64,000 bases of DNA, taken from NCBI RefSeq assembly GCF_037038585.1, contig NC_092560.1:63864049-63928048 (forward strand), in the 5' to 3' direction. A model generated the notes under the pieces. The model was not told the DNA's origin, made no database searches, and saw only the letters and a program-made list of their open reading frames with translations. The DNA is from Patagioenas fasciata. Its lineage: Eukaryota > Chordata > Aves > Columbiformes > Columbidae. A program made the translations under genes and the position numbers. Positions 63,453 through 64,000 of the stretch are shown here, piece by piece (the first letter of the stretch is position 1; every line of letters begins with the position of its first letter).

Positions 63453-64000
63453 CTGGAAAATAAATTAAAAAAAGAAGATATTGACAAACCAAAACATCTT
63501 CTCTTCGTCTTTTGTTAGATTCTGTTCTGTTCCTTCACTTTTCTCCAGGGACACAAGTCTCCTTGTCCTCTGGCTTGAAGACTCTGAGACCTTTTTTACC
63601 TAATGAAGCACAAAGTTTCACAGATTCCCAGCTCGCAGAAGTTATATGTGAAGCAAACTTACTTTTGCTAAGTGCATTATATATAAGCAGTTTCTAAACA
63701 AGTTCTGTAAGAAGCCGTTTACCCACTAATTCAATAAGCTGAGGCAGTCTACTCCATGTCATCCAGGTGAGCTGAAAGCAGTTCCAAACACACCCTTAAA
63801 CAAAGACTTGTCGACACATGGAGCTGCAACACAGCACAAGGTCTATGACCAGACCTCTGCCCTTCAGGTAGACTCAGGTGGGGTGATTTCATACAACTTC
63901 AGGCTTTGGATTGTTGTTTCTGTTCTGTTTTACTTTCTTCAAAGTGATCTTAGTATTGGAAAAAAGTCAATAGATTCTCAAATTGATTACTTGTCTCTTT
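63453..64000. other. Right end of window, nothing recognised
   Basis: If the minus-strand exon is real this is its upstream intron. I saw no further exon or named repeat. Confidence 0.4.

Noticed and set aside
1-64000. CRISPR arrays, prokaryotic operons, plasmid or phage functions, viral genes
   Set aside because: No direct-repeat/spacer array, no gene clusters without introns and no recognisable viral gene; everything with coding signal is explained by spliced vertebrate genes or CR1.

Overview
The window is vertebrate nuclear DNA and very probably avian. It is AT-rich, its coding sequence is split into many short exons with GT-AG junctions, and the only abundant interspersed repeats are 5'-truncated CR1 LINEs with the avian-type 3' end (tandem ATTCTATG-like octamers). 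No bacterial, organellar or CRISPR feature was seen, and no viral or toxin gene was recognised.

Layout, left to right. (1) Positions about 343-3000, + strand: the last three coding exons, stop codon and poly(A) signal of NUP155, a scaffold nucleoporin. (2) 3001-5940: intergenic DNA holding a ~1 kb CR1 on the minus strand. (3) About 5945-6840: a strongly CpG-rich island, read as the promoter and first non-coding exon of the next gene. (4) 7191-60350, + strand: a complete CPLANE1 gene (C5orf42/JBTS17), reconstructed here as 52 coding exons whose lengths sum to 9552 nt, all junctions phase-consistent, giving 3183 residues. This is close to the human protein of about 3,200 residues. Its 3' UTR ends near 60775. 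(5) 60776-63180: intergenic DNA with a minus-strand CR1 carrying a reverse-transcriptase fragment. (6) About 63190-63452, minus strand: a candidate terminal exon and 3' UTR of a convergent gene. NIPBL is expected here from conserved synteny, but I could not identify it from sequence alone.

NUP155 - CPLANE1 - NIPBL is the gene order of human 5p13.2. In birds that block lies on the Z chromosome, so the window is probably Z-linked (inference). NUP155 and CPLANE1 run head-to-tail and are functionally unrelated: nuclear pore inner ring versus basal-body recruitment of intraflagellar transport proteins and ciliogenesis.

I found no unknown biological system. The observations that most deserve a second look concern CPLANE1 splicing: two probable GC-AG introns, a possible 44-nt intron followed by an in-frame 13-codon microexon, a 31-nt microexon, a 23-T tract starting 4 nt inside a donor site, and several intronic blocks that stay open in the frame of the preceding exon behind good acceptor sites. 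There are also nine CR1 copies (one facing pair forms an inverted repeat) and two perfect short tandem duplications.
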